A DNA stretch of 64,000 bases from Dysidea avara (taxonomy: Eukaryota > Porifera > Demospongiae > Dictyoceratida > Dysideidae): positions 21,021,226 to 21,085,225 of the forward strand of contig NC_089276.1 of assembly GCF_963678975.1 (NCBI RefSeq). The letters are read 5' to 3'. The translations under genes were made by a program, and so were the position numbers. The notes beneath the pieces are model-generated. The model made no database searches and was not told where the DNA came from. It saw only the letters and a program-made list of their open reading frames with translations. Positions 1-11,954 of the stretch are shown here, one piece after another. The stretch's first letter is position 1, and each line of letters begins with the position of its first letter.

Positions 1-650
1 TGTACATAATAACACCTTACTATAGGGTTTCCTTTCCCTGGTTTAACAGTAGGATAGGTGTCATTGTCTAGGGCCCCTTTACAAACTTTCCATACCTCTG
101 CAACCTATCTACGTTCTTATGCAATTAAATATTTCGTTCAGTTACTATAATGTAACTTGTAATATCTCCAGCATAGGCGGTGGAAAGGGGGGGGCTAGGT
201 GGCTGAAGCCCCCCCCCCCTCAGAATGATATCACACCGAAATTATCTTTCTTGGAGTGGGGCTGAAAACCGTGATAAAGATCGAGATACTCTAATAGAGC
301 AGTCACTCTAATAAAGTAGTCAGTGTGTAGCGAGCTATGTAAGGATTTTTATGTACTTTATCAGCTAGAAATGGTAGCTGGTGAGGTGGAAAGCTCTTGT
401 CAGTTGGTTGTGACCTTTTTTTTTTTTTTTTTGGTCTCACCTTACCAAACTATAGAAATAAGTCTGGGTCAGCCCAGCCCCCCCTCATATCAACTACTTC
501 CTCCGCCGCTGATCTCCACCAACTGTTGCATACCTATATAGCTCAATGGCTGTTGCTTTCGCAGGCATGCTCCATACTCATGTATATGCATGTTCATTGG
601 TTACTGCATGCAGGTAGGAGGCTGGGTGCATATATCAAATAATTAATGAC
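1..650. other. Non-coding flank with poly-G/poly-C and dispersed motif
   Basis: No exon is recognised. A G-run and a C-run face each other near 186-221. The dispersed motif (GAGATACTCTAATAGAGC) lies at about 282-300 and is followed by a second, weaker unit to about 320. A poly-T tract lies near 415-432. The short open frames here are low-complexity and show no domain. Confidence 0.6.
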
Positions 651-857
651 ATGGTAGATATTAATGTGCACCAACAGTTTAGACCAAGCAACACCACAAC
701 TAGAGGTCACCATCAAAGATTTCTGCAGTTGCCAACAAGGGTAGATGCTTATATGAACTCCTTCTTTCCTTTTACAATAAAATTATGGAACCAACTAGAT
801 TATTGTATTATCCAAGCTCCATCTCTTGATTTATTTAACAATTATAAAAATTTGTAA
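651..857 (+). pseudogene. LINE remnant: C-terminal end of a non-LTR reverse transcriptase
   Basis: The 68-codon frame matches the usual extreme C-terminus of CR1/Jockey/L2-type LINE polymerases: an RGHHQRFL stretch, then TRVDAYMNSFFPFTI, KLWNQL, a SLDLF motif and a stop. Only this tail is left, with no palm motif upstream, so it is a 5'-truncated dead copy. A (TA)n tract at about 907-938 follows the stop and may be the microsatellite tail typical of such elements. The family is inferred from the motif order. Confidence 0.7.
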
Positions 858-1445
858 ATAAGTAGCTAACTACATATGTACGAATATACTCATGATTGAG
901 TTTGTACATTAACAAATATATATATATATATATATATCAACATTTACCAGCTTGTTTTGGGGATACATACCTCCAATCCTCAGTTGCACTTGCCTTCGTC
1001 AGTACATAGTATCTGTGTGCACAAGAGTACTCTTGTACTTTAAACTTGAAAGCATCTGCATACAATATAAACTGCTACATGTCTAAAATCATTGCAGGCT
1101 TTTATACTACATAAGTAACCTCTTTAGCTCTAATTGCAAGTTTACTCGTGCTTATACCAATGTCTGTATGTATAGTACTTGGCTGTATTCAGACTTGGAA
1201 TACAACTGTTACTGCTGCTTATGGGCTTTTACATTTTGTTCTGCTTACATGCTTGCAAAAATGCATATCAGTATTTACAAAGTCACTTAATGCTCACTGA
1301 TATGTGCATACATTTGTTGTTGCATACAGGTAGTTGGCACTCGCATACAATCAATTGTCAGGCCTACTATTTACATTGCATTCATGTCATATTTACACAC
1401 TCCTTTATACTTATGCTATACCTGCACACTCCTTGGTAATCACAG
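858..1445. other. Intergenic or intronic DNA upstream of the sushi array
   Basis: This stretch contains the (TA)n tract and simple AT-rich DNA. I find no signal-peptide exon that could start the sushi protein. A hydrophobic frame beginning near 1179 starts at TTG, not ATG, and does not join the sushi frame. Confidence 0.45.
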
Positions 1446-1561
1446 TCCAGGAGACACATGTACATTCACATGTGATGATGGGTTCGAAATTAGTGGTACT
1501 CAGAGTAGGACATGTCAAGATGGTGGAACCTGGAATGGTGTAGATGATACTCTGTGTACAG
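1446..1561 (+). pseudogene. 5'-truncated sushi module (module 1)
   Basis: The sequence matches the other modules from the SPGDTC stretch to the last cysteine, then a GT donor at 1562. The first third, with two cysteines, is missing, and the DNA upstream does not resemble the introns before modules 3 and 5. The only nearby AG (1444-1445) would give phase 2, which does not fit the phase-1 array. It looks like a breakpoint of the tandem duplication rather than a working exon. Confidence 0.6.
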
Positions 1562-4500
1562 GTACAGTAAGTTACACTACTTGTAGATTTCAAAACAGTT
1601 AAATGCGCCAAACACTTTAAAATACACCATGAAGAAAAGATTAATTGAACAGGAAATCAAGTAACTAGGGCAGTTTACTGGCAGCAAGTGAAAATCTTTG
1701 AAATGTTATTGAGTTTCTCTATAACATGCAATTCACTTTCTATTTCAAAAAATCTTGCAATAAAATTGTCCCATTTGCAGGTTTGGTAATACTCACAGAG
1801 CTCATAATAGGCATTTGACAACCCAATTTTTGGTGTTACCTTATAGTAAATAAAATTAAATTGTACTAATTTTTGCTACAAAAGTGTGGTTATGTCCAAA
1901 TGACTCAATGTTACATCCTACTACAAGAGAGTCATGACATAATGCACATGTACGTGTGTGACACACACCCACAATTGCTCCAAGTGTTTTGATATGAAGA
2001 TTTTTTATTGATGTATCTTTGTTTGTTCTATTAGTTATAACATGTCTGGTACTTTCTGCTCCTGAAAATGGAATGATTAGTTGCTCACCAGGAAATGATA
2101 GTCCAGGAGACACATGTACATTGACATGTGATGACGGTTTTGAAATTAGTGGTACTCAGAGTAGGACCTGTCAAGATGATGGAACCTGGAATGGTGTAGA
2201 TGATACTGTGTGTACAGGTGAATTACATGACCAGCAGATTGCAAAACTGATACAGTATAAAGCCACTAACATAAAATCAATGCCAAAGATATCATATCAG
2301 TGATCATCACACACACACACACACACACATACACACACACATGCACACGCACGCACGCACACACACACACACAGTGTTACTAATAAACTGGTGAAGTTCA
2401 GGCTAGCCAGTTATGCTTTGAAAATAGCCTGTTGTGCTTTTGAGCAGTGCTAAAAATCCAGCTCAAAATTATGCTGGCATATTTGGAGAAAGCCTGGTTC
2501 CAGGGTCAAGCACTGTCTAGTATCTGAGAGCTCTAAGCCACAATGCATTTATAGTGTATGTTGAATATCCATCTTTCTACACTGTAAACTGCTTTCAATT
2601 CGAAATTGTCAGTTTGAATAAATTTACAATAATAATGATTTGCTGTTGCTGTCTGAGGAGAATATAATCCTGCATTCACAATATCCTTAAAAACACAATT
2701 GTTTTGTTTACAGCATCAAAATAGTATAATGCTTATTTTAATATTAAATGTGAATTACATTAACAAGCTTGTTAAGTGGCTTTAAGTGCAAAATTAGATT
2801 CTTCTTCAGTGTACTGTACATTATAATTTGACTAAATGTTATATTCTGTTCATTGTAATTACATTATCACATATTGTCTTAGTTATAACATGTCCGGTAC
2901 TTTCTGCTCCTGATGATGGACAGATCAGTTGCTCACCAGGAAATGATAGTCCAGGAGACACATGTACATTCACATGTGATGATGGGTTTGAAATTAGTGG
3001 TACTCAGAGTAGGACATGTCAAGATGATGGAAAATGGAATGGTGCAGATGATACTCTGTGTACAGGTACAGTAAGTTACATAACTTGTAGATTTCAAAAC
3101 AGCTAAATGCACAAAACGCTTAAAAATACACCATGAAGAAAAGATTACTTGAATAGGAAATCAAGTAACTAGGGCAGTTTACTGACAGCAAGTGAAAATC
3201 TTTGTAATGTTATTGAGTTTCTCTATAGCATGCAATTCACTTTCTATTTCAAAAAATTTTGTAATAAAAATGTCCCATTTGCAGGTTTGGTAATACCCAA
3301 AGAGCTCATAATAGGCATTCGACAACTCAATTTTTGGTGTAACCACAGCACCATTGCATTTACAACAAATTTTACTAATTTTTGTTACAAAAGTGTGGTT
3401 ATGTCCAAATGACTCAATGTTACATCCAACTACAAGAGAGTTACGACATAATACACATGTACATATGTGACACACACCCACACTTGCTCCAAGTGTTTTG
3501 ATATGAAGATTTTTATTGATGTATCTTTGTTTGTTCTATTAGTTATAACATGTCCGGTACTTTCTGCTCTTGAAAATGGAACGATTAGTTGCTCACCAGG
3601 AAATGATAGTCCAGGAGACACATGTACATTGACATGTGATGACGGTTTTGAAATTAGTGGTACTCAGAGTAGGACCTGTCAAGATGATGGAACCTGGAAT
3701 GGTGCAGATGATACTGTGTGTACAAGTGAGTTGCATGACCAGCAGATTGCAAAACCGATACAGTATAAAGCCACTAACATGCATATCAATACCAAAATAA
3801 TCATCGGTGATCATCACACATACACGTACGCATGCACGCATGCACACACACACGTAAGCAAAGCAAAAGAAAAACAAAGCCTCCGGCAGCCATGCGAAAC
3901 ATAGCTATTACCACCCCACTGGGATGCCTGTGCACCACTCAGGCACTTAAGCCTTGTGCAGCAAATCCTCCTGGGGCAGGGCTAGTAACCCGCAGAAGGA
4001 CTGTCCAGGTATCATGGAGAGAGGTTGTGGAACCTTCCACAACGACCTCAACACCACTAAGTGAGACAAGGACACTTGGGCATTTGCTTTCCCAGTTTAC
4101 ACCAGGTACCCATTGATGTTACAGCTGGGTGGGCTGCTTCCCCAGTTGACACCAGGCCACCAGGTCCCCATTTAAACAGCTGGGTAGACTGGAGCAATGT
4201 GAGAAAGAAAAGTTTCTTGCTCAAGGAAACAACAAAAATACCAAAGTGGTTCAAACGGGAATCGAACCTAGGACCTTCGATTACCAGGCCGATGCCCTAA
4301 CCACTTGGCTATGCTGCACACACACATATACTCATGCATGCATACAGTGTTGTTCAGTATTGCACCAATTATGCTTTGAAAATAGCTTTTGAGCACTGCT
4401 CAAAAATCCAGCCTATTATACTCAAAATTATGCTTTCTAGAGTTGGCTGTTTTATTAGAGTATATCAGTGGTTCCTTACTGCATGCTGAATTAGAGTAAA

Positions 4501-7500
4501 TGACTAGAGTATGCCAATCTCATTTCCATGAAGTGTGAATAATCAGCCAAGAAATAATAATATTGCATGCTTTCTTGATATGAAATGCAGTATTACAATG
4601 TAGTGTGTTAAGGTGTGCATTGCAGATTTTAAACAAAAATCTTGAAATCTTTAAACTTGTCCTATTATGCTGGCATAATTCCTGTTGCTTTTGATAGCCT
4701 ATTATGGTCAAAATTATACCAATACAATTGGTGCAAGCCTAGTTCCAGGGTCAAGCACTGTCCAGTACCCAAGAGATCTAAACCACAATGCCTTTATGGT
4801 GAATGTTGAACATATATTTAGCCCATGTTTCTACAAAATGACCTACTATAAACCACTTTCAGTTGGAAATTGTCAGTTTGAATAAATTTACAATAATACT
4901 GATTTGCTGTTTCTGTCTCATAATACCCTTAAAAACACGATTATTTTGTTTACTGCATCAAAATAGTATGCGTATTTGTGACTGGATCTGTGAAAACCGG
5001 TCTTATCGCCCAAGACAAGAAGTTTGATTTTTTCACACAAACACAAAGCTTAATAAATGCACTATTAAATTTCACTGTCACAGAGTAAAGTGGTCTACTT
5101 TTTTTTCAAGCTCAGTGGCGAGCCGTATGGGTGGTCTGGGGTCTTGATGGAACCCTGGCCAACCAGGAGATGGCTGTGTATGGCTGTACAACTCCATGGT
5201 ATTGGACAATGACCTGTGCTGTAAATTTCCTTTCATTTTAGCCAGTTCTGAGCCCTAGATGGTCCATAGCTTGGCCTAATTCATCCCAACATACTCCTTT
5301 TCAATTTTTGAACACCATCTTTCCCGCCTTCCAGGCCCTCCCTCCCCTTTTGGAGCTCACCGATACAGTCAACCTTGGTTTAAAAACTATCTAAAATGAC
5401 GGGAAACTAAGCTGTTGACTACTTCTTCAGTGGATGATCTGGAAGATATGAAATTGTTGTAAAATGTGTGAAAATTTGGTATGCGTAGCTACCACCAATG
5501 GCCAGCTACAACACTCTGAATATTTAAAACCGGCATTTCTCGATACTTTTTAATGGGCGATAAGACCGGTTTTCCCAGAGACAATCACATTTTAATATTA
5601 AATACAAATTAAATCAGCAAGCTTGTTAAGTGACTTTAAGTGCAAAATTAGATGCTTCTTCAATGTGTATAATAATTTGACTAAATGTTATATGCTGTTC
5701 ATCGTTATTAATTACATTTTCACTTGTTGTCTTACTGTAGTTATAACACGTCCGATACTTTCTGCTCCTGATAATGGACAGATTAGTTGTTCACCAGGAA
5801 ATGATAGTCCAGGAGACACATGTACATTCACATGTGATGATGGGTTTGAAATTAGTGGTACTCAGAGTAGGACTTGTCAAGATGATGGAACCTGGAATGG
5901 TGCAGATGATACTGCATGTACAGGTGAGTTACATGACTAGCAGAATGCATAACAAATACAGTATAAAGTCATTAACAATTTAACATACATATCAAAACTT
6001 TAGTACTAATTTTACCACAAAACAGTTTTGCTTCTGTCCATGTACAACAAAGATACAAATGTGGAAAATAAATCTTTCCAGGTTGTACATTAATTTTATG
6101 TGATGAACACTCAATATGGTTTTCTTGATTTCCAGATATTGTGTCTTAATATGAGGATAATTTGAATTTGATATATGTAGCTAGCTACCATTTATCCATT
6201 CCATTAATCACAACATGTCCGATACTTTCTGTTCCTGGTGATGGACAGATTAGTTGCTCACCAGGAAATGATAGTCCAGGAGACACATGTACATTGACAT
6301 GTGATGATGGGTTTGTAATTGAAGGTACTCAGAGCAGAACCTGTCAAGATGATCTGACTTGGAGTGGTTTTGATGATACTTACTGTTTAGGTAAGTTACA
6401 AAATTAACCAATTGTAAAACACAGGCAATCCCACTAGTGCATTAACATGGATAAGTAATTCAGTTTGCTGTGCTGCCCACAATAAAAGTGCTGTTACAAA
6501 ATTTATTGGTGATGCATGATGAAACTGTAGTGAGTATCTGCATGCCATGCTTGTTGGCTGGGTGTAGCAGTAATATTATTATACTAATATAACTGTATAA
6601 TTTGATACTTTTGCATTCAGTATTCCTATAATTATTTTAATGCTCTTTCCTTTAAAGGTAACTGTGCTGTCTTTGTAGTGATGAGTATACTAGTTTGTTT
6701 AATTGCTAGGTAGACCTAAAAAATGGTACATGTCAATGATTCAGTACCACTGCATGCCAAACTACATTAAGAGCATTTGATACTCTCTTAGTACCAGTCT
6801 GTGGTTTGGATATAACCTGGAATTTCACACAGTCAACAATGAATTCCAGTCACAACAATTTAAATTAACATCTGTAGTAGTTTACTACACAACAGTGGTG
6901 GTAGAAGTGGTTGATGTGAAAAGGGAGGCTGACCAGAGTATGGAATTTCTGGTGTAGCCATTGTGGCTTTCACAATGTCTCAAAGTTCAATTTTTAGGTA
7001 CAGTTTGAAGCATTTCGACTCAAGCACCAACTTTTTAGTCAAAAAGTATTTAAAACAGGCTATTTGCAGTAATAAAACTGGTTTTTAGACAGGGATAATA
7101 AACACAAAGCATTTATAAACAGTACAAAGCAGCCTTTAGACACCTGGAAACACTTGGTGCAGTGGTAAGATAACAACTCTCAAAAGTAAGAAGTCAGTGG
7201 TTTGATTCCTGCCATATAGGCAAAAAAAATTTCATTTTTATGGAATACATTTTATGAAGCACTTTGACTGCTCTATTAGGGTATTTGAGCATTCTATTAG
7301 AGCTTTTTCATGGTTTTCAAGAAAACAATTTGGGGCGAGATATTGTGAGGAAGCTTCAGTCCCCAAGTCCCCCTCTTTCTGCTGCTTATGCTATGCAATA
7401 ATAGTTATTACAATTTTCTGTACACAAAATAATGAACTATGGCTCTCACTGTCACGATACTTTATAAGGTTCCTCCCTAAAATAAATGACAACTGATAAA

Positions 7501-10500
7501 ATACTACCTTTAAAATCCATCATAGAAATATCATACATTATGAAATCATCTTTACAGAATAGTCTTGGTCAGAGACAAATGTAACAGTCGGTCACCAGAC
7601 ATTTGCCGTACAAATAGCGTGTCTGACCATAACTCAGTTTGCTCAGACATGATGTCCCAGCTATCAAAAGAAAAGGGATGGAGCCTAAGGAATGTTTGGT
7701 TTATGGCTTGTACTGTTAATTATAACTACCACTTGGTTGCTAGGAGACACTACATTCTTACAACCCAAGGGGGTGGCCATGAATGTACTAGGCCTACTCC
7801 CATTCAATTAGGGCAATTGGAAACAGTGGAAACGGAAACTGTAAACGGAAAATGGAAATGATCAAATTGTCATAATTTTTTTATAAACGTACCCTAGAGT
7901 AAAACCCTTGCTTGGTGGCCACTTCTTAAAGACCACCTTCTTATAAAGACCACCTCTGTACAAAGACCACTTTGTAACTAGATCTCAGAGATGGCTAAGA
8001 CATACTGACCTTATAAGACCACTCCATGGTCACCTTTTATAAAGACCACCCTCTTTACAAAGACCACCTCTCACATTGTAATAATACCTAGGTTCCAACC
8101 ATCTACTTCATGACTCATCAAAACAGCTAGACTCTTACGGTCCTAGGGTAAAACCTCACTTAGTGTCACTTTTAAAGACCACCTCTGTACAAAGACCACT
8201 TCTATACAAAGACTACATTGTAATTAGGTTTTGAAGATAGATAAGGTGCCACTTCATAGTCACATTAAAGACCACCTCTTTACATGATAATATTTGATAA
8301 GCTTCAAACATGTATTTCATGACTCATAGAAAGAGGTAAACCCATATTTTGGTCCACACTTCATTCAAGTCATCTACCATTATCACTTAGTTTGTACCAA
8401 AATGTGTTAAGTCCTTAGTCCATGCAAGTGAAATGTGACTAGTACACTAACCTACTGTATCAACAAAAAATAAGGTCTCATGAAGAGATGATGACCTTAA
8501 GAATGTAGTATTTTTAGCTGACCTAGCTGTCAGTTTTGATAAGTCATGAAATATATGCCTGGAACCTAGGTATTATTCAATGTGAGAGGTGGTCTTTGTA
8601 AAGAGGGTGGTCTTTATAGAAGGTGACCATGAAGTGGTCTTATAAGGTCAGTATGCCTTAGCCATCTTTGAGATCTAATTACAAAGTGGTCTTTGTACAG
8701 AGGTGGTCTTTATAAGAAGGTGGTCTTTAAGAGGTGGCCACTAAACAAGGGTTTTACTCTAGGGTACCTTTATATGACAATTTGACCATTTCCGTTTTCC
8801 ATTTCCACTTTCCATTTCCGGTTTCCGTTTCCACTGTTTCCAATTGCCCATTCAATTAGCAATGTTACAGTAACTCACAACAAGAGCAATGAATGATGTG
8901 AACAGTTGATACCAGAATTAATAACCATATACAATCTAACTATTAGTTGAAATGTTCCACTCTGTTGTACCACAACCAATCAAGCCTGTACATGACAGGA
9001 CATTATGACCAGTCTACTGCAAAACATTATATCTGTATCTGGTCTTGGTGTACCTACAGTAGCATCAAATTAATATTAAAGGCCTAATATTATTTTTTTA
9101 ATGCCAGAACTCAATTTTTTGTCTACTTGAAGCAGTGAACTGCCACCATGTTATGCCACAATAACAAACTCATATGTGACATATGCCTTTTCTGCTACCA
9201 ATAAGTGCTTTCCTTATACCTTTTTATCTTCAGTTGCGTGGTCATCTTTTTCTTCATCAAGGAAACCATACCAAGGTGTTATTTTTGTATTGACACTTTC
9301 TTAGAGGAGGGTATTTAAACACCACAAAACTATTTGAAGCACTTATGAGAGAGTAGATGCCTATATAGCCACACTAAAAAAAAACAACAATCATGTGGCA
9401 AACCTCAGAACACACCGCAATGCTCTTAAACAATCAGATCTCGCCCCTTATAATCTAATGTAGCTGCTATCATCTGCAGTTTTTCTGTGAAAATAAGACA
9501 TGGCAATCATGCCCCTTAATCTATTGTGTAGCTCACTTGAGATAAACAGTAAGATCAAGATACTCTAGTATAGAACTCACAGCCACAAGTGTATAACAAA
9601 AAAGTTAACAAACTACTGCAATTAAAATTTTTTAAATGAAGTAGCTAGAATTCCAGTGATAAAAAGTAGTGAAACTAAAACTCAACAACATAGCTATGTG
9701 GCCACTTTGGCATTACACAACATGCCAGTGTAGGGATTTTTGCACATACTGTAACTATGTTGTCAAGTCTTGTTTCACTACTATTTTAGTCCTAGAATTA
9801 CTTGAATACATATGTGGTGTTGGCTTCAATCGTTTCTTTAATTAAGCACAACTACACTTTTGCTGGCCACAAAAGATAGGTTATGGATTATATGAACAAA
9901 GGCCCAGTGTCTAAACATATATATTCATCCTGTATATATATACAGTATGTATATCCATAACCATTTAATAATACTTATATTAGGTTGTATTGATATTGGA
10001 AGCATCACTGTTCAAACCAAGGCTAGAGGTGATAGAGCTACCGTAACATTTTCATCACACCAGGATGCCACTTTTACATGCCAGTTAGATAGTGGAACAG
10101 CAGCCACTTGTAAGTTGAACCTTAATTGATATGTACAGAACACATATATTATGATTCCATACATACAGGGTAGGTTAGGAATAGTAATGCATTATACTTG
10201 ATAACATTGTTATACATGCCTACAACTTTCTTTAGTTAAGCAGATGAAGCTGCACAGCTTCTTTAAATAATAAAAAGTGAATGATACCAATTGCAGTAGC
10301 AACTCTTAATATACACCACATACACAATGATTTATATAATTGGACACCATTTGTTTTTGCAAGATGTAAATCATTGGAAGTAACAAAGAGCTGATTACTT
10401 GAAATCATTGAACTACTGATGTTTTTGCTAAACTCCACCCTAAACTTATAAACTACAGTACATAATGAACTGTGTATATATCTACTCTTTAAATTATATA

Positions 10501-10632
10501 ATTTCTCTAGGCACAAGTCCTATAGTGTACACTGGACTAAGTGTTGGACGTCATTCAATCACTTTGGTGTCCACATGTCCTGGTGAAACAAAAGGAATAT
10601 CCAATACATCAAATTTCAGAATCCGTGGCTAG
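1446..10632 (+). CDS. Multi-sushi (CCP) domain protein, 5' end not seen, C-terminus present
   Basis: This is an extracellular or secreted-type gene read as eight exons: a truncated module ending 1561, then 2035-2217, 2883-3065, 3543-3725, 5741-5923, 6181-6390, 9984-10109 and 10511-10632. Each complete sushi exon carries six cysteines in the selectin-type order (TCP, ISC, DTC, FTC or LTC, RTC, final C), with the WNG tryptophan before the last. All internal borders are phase 1, so exons can be added or lost without frame change. The last two exons encode a beta-type domain that ends at TAG 10630. Joining the sushi exons to these last two across a 3.6-kb intron is inferred from matching phase and strand. 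No signal peptide or membrane segment is visible. The protein may be adhesive or complement-like, but its role is unknown. Confidence 0.7.
2035..2217 (+). CDS. Sushi module 2 exon
   Basis: A 183-nt phase 1-1 exon between TTAG and GGTGAA. It encodes one full six-cysteine CCP domain with the TCTLTCDDGF core. With modules 4 and 6 it forms the TLTC subtype that alternates with the TFTC subtype. Confidence 0.8.
2290..2375. repeat. (CA)n microsatellite
   Basis: An interrupted CA tract with CG and TG variants in the intron after module 2. The paralogous tract after module 4 (about 3815-3855 and 4317-4330) is split by a SINE. Confidence 0.9.
2883..3065 (+). CDS. Sushi module 3 exon
   Basis: A 183-nt phase 1-1 exon with a TCTFTCDDGF core. 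It is nearly identical to modules 1 and 5. The intron after it also matches the intron after module 1, showing that exon and intron were duplicated together. Confidence 0.8.
3543..3725 (+). CDS. Sushi module 4 exon
   Basis: A 183-nt phase 1-1 exon of the TLTC subtype. The last exon base is A rather than G, giving an A-GTGAGT donor that remains a good consensus. Confidence 0.8.
3860..4322 (-). mobile_element. tRNA-derived SINE inserted in the CA tract of intron 4
   Basis: Read on the minus strand, it starts with a tRNA-like head. The A box TAGCCAAGTGG is at 4301-4311 and the B box GGTTCGATTCC at 4258-4268; the loop between them could present GGT (Thr-like), though the anticodon stem is poor. 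The body follows, with the phrase CAGCTGGGTAGACTGGAGCA and its repeat, resembling the conserved central domains of widespread SINE superfamilies. It ends near an A/G-rich tract at 3855-3880. CA repeats flank both sides. The paralogous intron after module 2 has an uninterrupted CA tract, which acts as the empty site. Confidence 0.7.
4340..4760. repeat. Palindromic ATTATGC repeat family copy
   Basis: It contains the hairpin-forming phrase TTTTGAGCACTGCTCAAAA followed by repeated ATTATGC and AAAATTATGC. Related copies lie at about 2415-2480, 34050-34200 with 34370-34470, and 51985-52335. In this intron the repeat is split or expanded relative to the paralogous intron after module 2. Confidence 0.6.
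4977..5589. mobile_element. Non-autonomous inverted-repeat element (613 bp)
   Basis: The ends are imperfect inverted repeats of about 35 bp: TGTGACTGGATCTGTGAAAA at the left and its counterpart at the right, both running into AACCGGTCTTATCGCCCA. The paralogous intron after module 2 lacks it, so it inserted after the sushi unit duplicated. No transposase frame is present. The TSD is not clear. Confidence 0.75.
5741..5923 (+). CDS. Sushi module 5 exon
   Basis: A 183-nt phase 1-1 exon of the TFTC subtype, complete with six cysteines, between TGTAG and GGTGAG. Confidence 0.8.
6181..6390 (+). CDS. Sushi module 6 exon, diverged, shifted acceptor
   Basis: A full six-cysteine domain, but the most diverged copy (VIEGTQ, DLTWSGFDD). 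The acceptor used by modules 2-5 is mutated: TTAGTTATAACA has become TTAATCACAACA. The nearest AG giving phase 1 is at 6179-6180, so the exon would be 210 nt with about nine extra residues at its start. The donor GTAAGT follows at 6391. Confidence 0.65.
7140..7225 (+). repeat. tRNA-like SINE head
   Basis: An A box (TGGTGCAGTGG, 7155-7165) and a B box (GGTTTGATTCC, 7199-7209) have tRNA-like spacing, followed by an A-run. The arms do not fold into a clean tRNA, so a tRNA-derived SINE fragment is more likely than a tRNA gene. Confidence 0.45.
7811..8849. mobile_element. Foldback element with 9-bp TSD (Mutator-like size), 1,039 bp
   Basis: It begins GGGCAATTGG and ends CCAATTGCCC, with inverted arms of roughly 320 bp. 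Exact 9-bp duplications ATTCAATTA flank it (7802-7810 and 8850-8858). The subterminal DNA is made of GGAAACGGAAA-type repeats. Inner arms repeat AAAGACCACCTCT many times, and a third, partial copy lies at about 8138-8340. There is no transposase frame. A 9-bp TSD is usual for Mutator-like elements; the assignment is inferred. Confidence 0.85.
9984..10109 (+). CDS. Penultimate exon of the sushi-type gene
   Basis: A 126-nt phase 1-1 exon between TTAG and GTAAGT. It encodes a beta-rich segment with FTCQLDSG and AATC. This is the first half of a domain of the type F-x-C-x-L-D-G then C-TSP-Y-x-GL-x-x-G-x-H, common in modular extracellular proteins. Confidence 0.65.
10511..10632 (+). CDS. Terminal exon of the sushi-type gene
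   Basis: It opens after CTCTAG in phase 1, continuing the previous exon to give C-TSPIVYTGLSVGRHSI, and ends at TAG 10630-10632. No membrane helix or GPI-type tail is encoded, which suggests a secreted product. Confidence 0.65.
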
Positions 10633-11056
10633 CTAACTGGATTGATGTACTAGTAGTCTGGACTGATACTACACTTTACACTTTGTAGACACACTTAACT
10701 TTTTATGTGCTGTCTCTATGCATACGCAGCATTATACCAGTAGATATAACTTACAAAATTGTGTTGATTGTACATTGTTACAATTATACAATTGGTAGTT
10801 ACAAAGTAAATTGGATAACATCCATTGATTGATATGGCATATACAGTGATGTAGTTAACATACTGTACCTATTATCATTAGATTTTTATACTTGTACAAA
10901 TTGTAGTATGGTACGTGGGCGGATCAAAGACTGCTTCCAGTGTTGTATACCAGCATATAAATGGTCAACACCTTTAAGCCACACAGTCTGGCCTCTAATT
11001 GGTTCAAAGGTAACAAAAGAGATTAGCCATTCCCTTGATTTTTCTACCTTTTCATT

Positions 11057-11394
11057 GCACTGAGAAAAAAGAGGGATATAAGATGGTATTTCCAGTGGTT
11101 TATTGAATACAAAAAAGCTTGATATAACCTGTAGTATACTAACAATCTCATGTAAGGCTTTAGTTAATGTGTTAAACATACTGAAACCACATATGTGATG
11201 GTATAGTGTGGGAATTATATTAGATATAAGCTATTTCAGGTAATGTGGTAAATAAACTGAAACCATATATGTAATAGTATAGTATGCATTATACTAAAGT
11301 ATAACATGAGTATAAAACAGGGTTTATATTAAGGCTTATTTGTATTCAATAAGCCACTGGAAATACCATCTTATATCCCACTTTTTTCACAGTG
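11057..11394. mobile_element. Inverted-repeat element, about 340 bp
   Basis: The left arm 11057-11113 (CACTGAGAAAAAAG...) matches the right arm 11338-11394 in reverse over about 55 bp, including GATGGTATTTCCAGTGG. Inside is a short direct repeat (CTGAAACCACATATGTGATG and a variant near 11248). No coding frame and no certain TSD. Confidence 0.65.
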
Positions 11395-11954
11395 TTGTCT
11401 ACTCTTGAAGAGTGCAATATTACACCTGTTGCTTCTACTAGCTTCCAAGCTAGCACATAGAAAAAGTTCAGAGGGAGTGCAAGAATCCCCTAAATTCACT
11501 TGTCTGCTGCCTACATTGTACTGTACTCAAAATGTGGTAGGCTCATTCTAATCTCATCATCAAGTTGCTTATACATATCAACTTTAAATTATAGGCACCG
11601 GTCCAGTGAACATCCTCTTGTCCAGATTATAACCAAAGTCTTGGAAGCATTGATGGGTGGTGATGACTATACAAAGGCAATTATTATGCCATTATGCCGA
11701 TCATGAAGCTATAATGTCAACTTTTGCTAGACTGGAGAAACAATATACAGTGTCAGTGAAGTATATCTCTTCCTACAATCTCTACAATGTCTCTTAACCA
11801 TGTCAGCATGAGCCAGTTATGTTAACATGAGTCAGCACTTAACAGTGTGTTTATATTCATTGTTGCATGGCACTGAGCGTTTTGCCAATTTTTTCTTCAC
11901 CTTAAAAACAATTGATTAAGTAACATATAAAGTTACTTATATACCAAAAAGTAT

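Noticed and set aside
1179-1439. Signal peptide start for the sushi gene (hydrophobic frame)
   Set aside because: The frame begins at TTG rather than ATG, has no phase-1 donor after the hydrophobic run, and does not connect to module 1.
4245-4325. Functional tRNA-Thr gene on the minus strand
   Set aside because: A and B boxes are good, but the anticodon and acceptor stems do not pair and the sequence continues into a SINE body.
7565-7861. 98-codon frame ending in repeated TVETETVNGKWK-like residues
   Set aside because: The C-terminal part is the GGAAAC repeat of the foldback element end; the rest has no domain or splice context.
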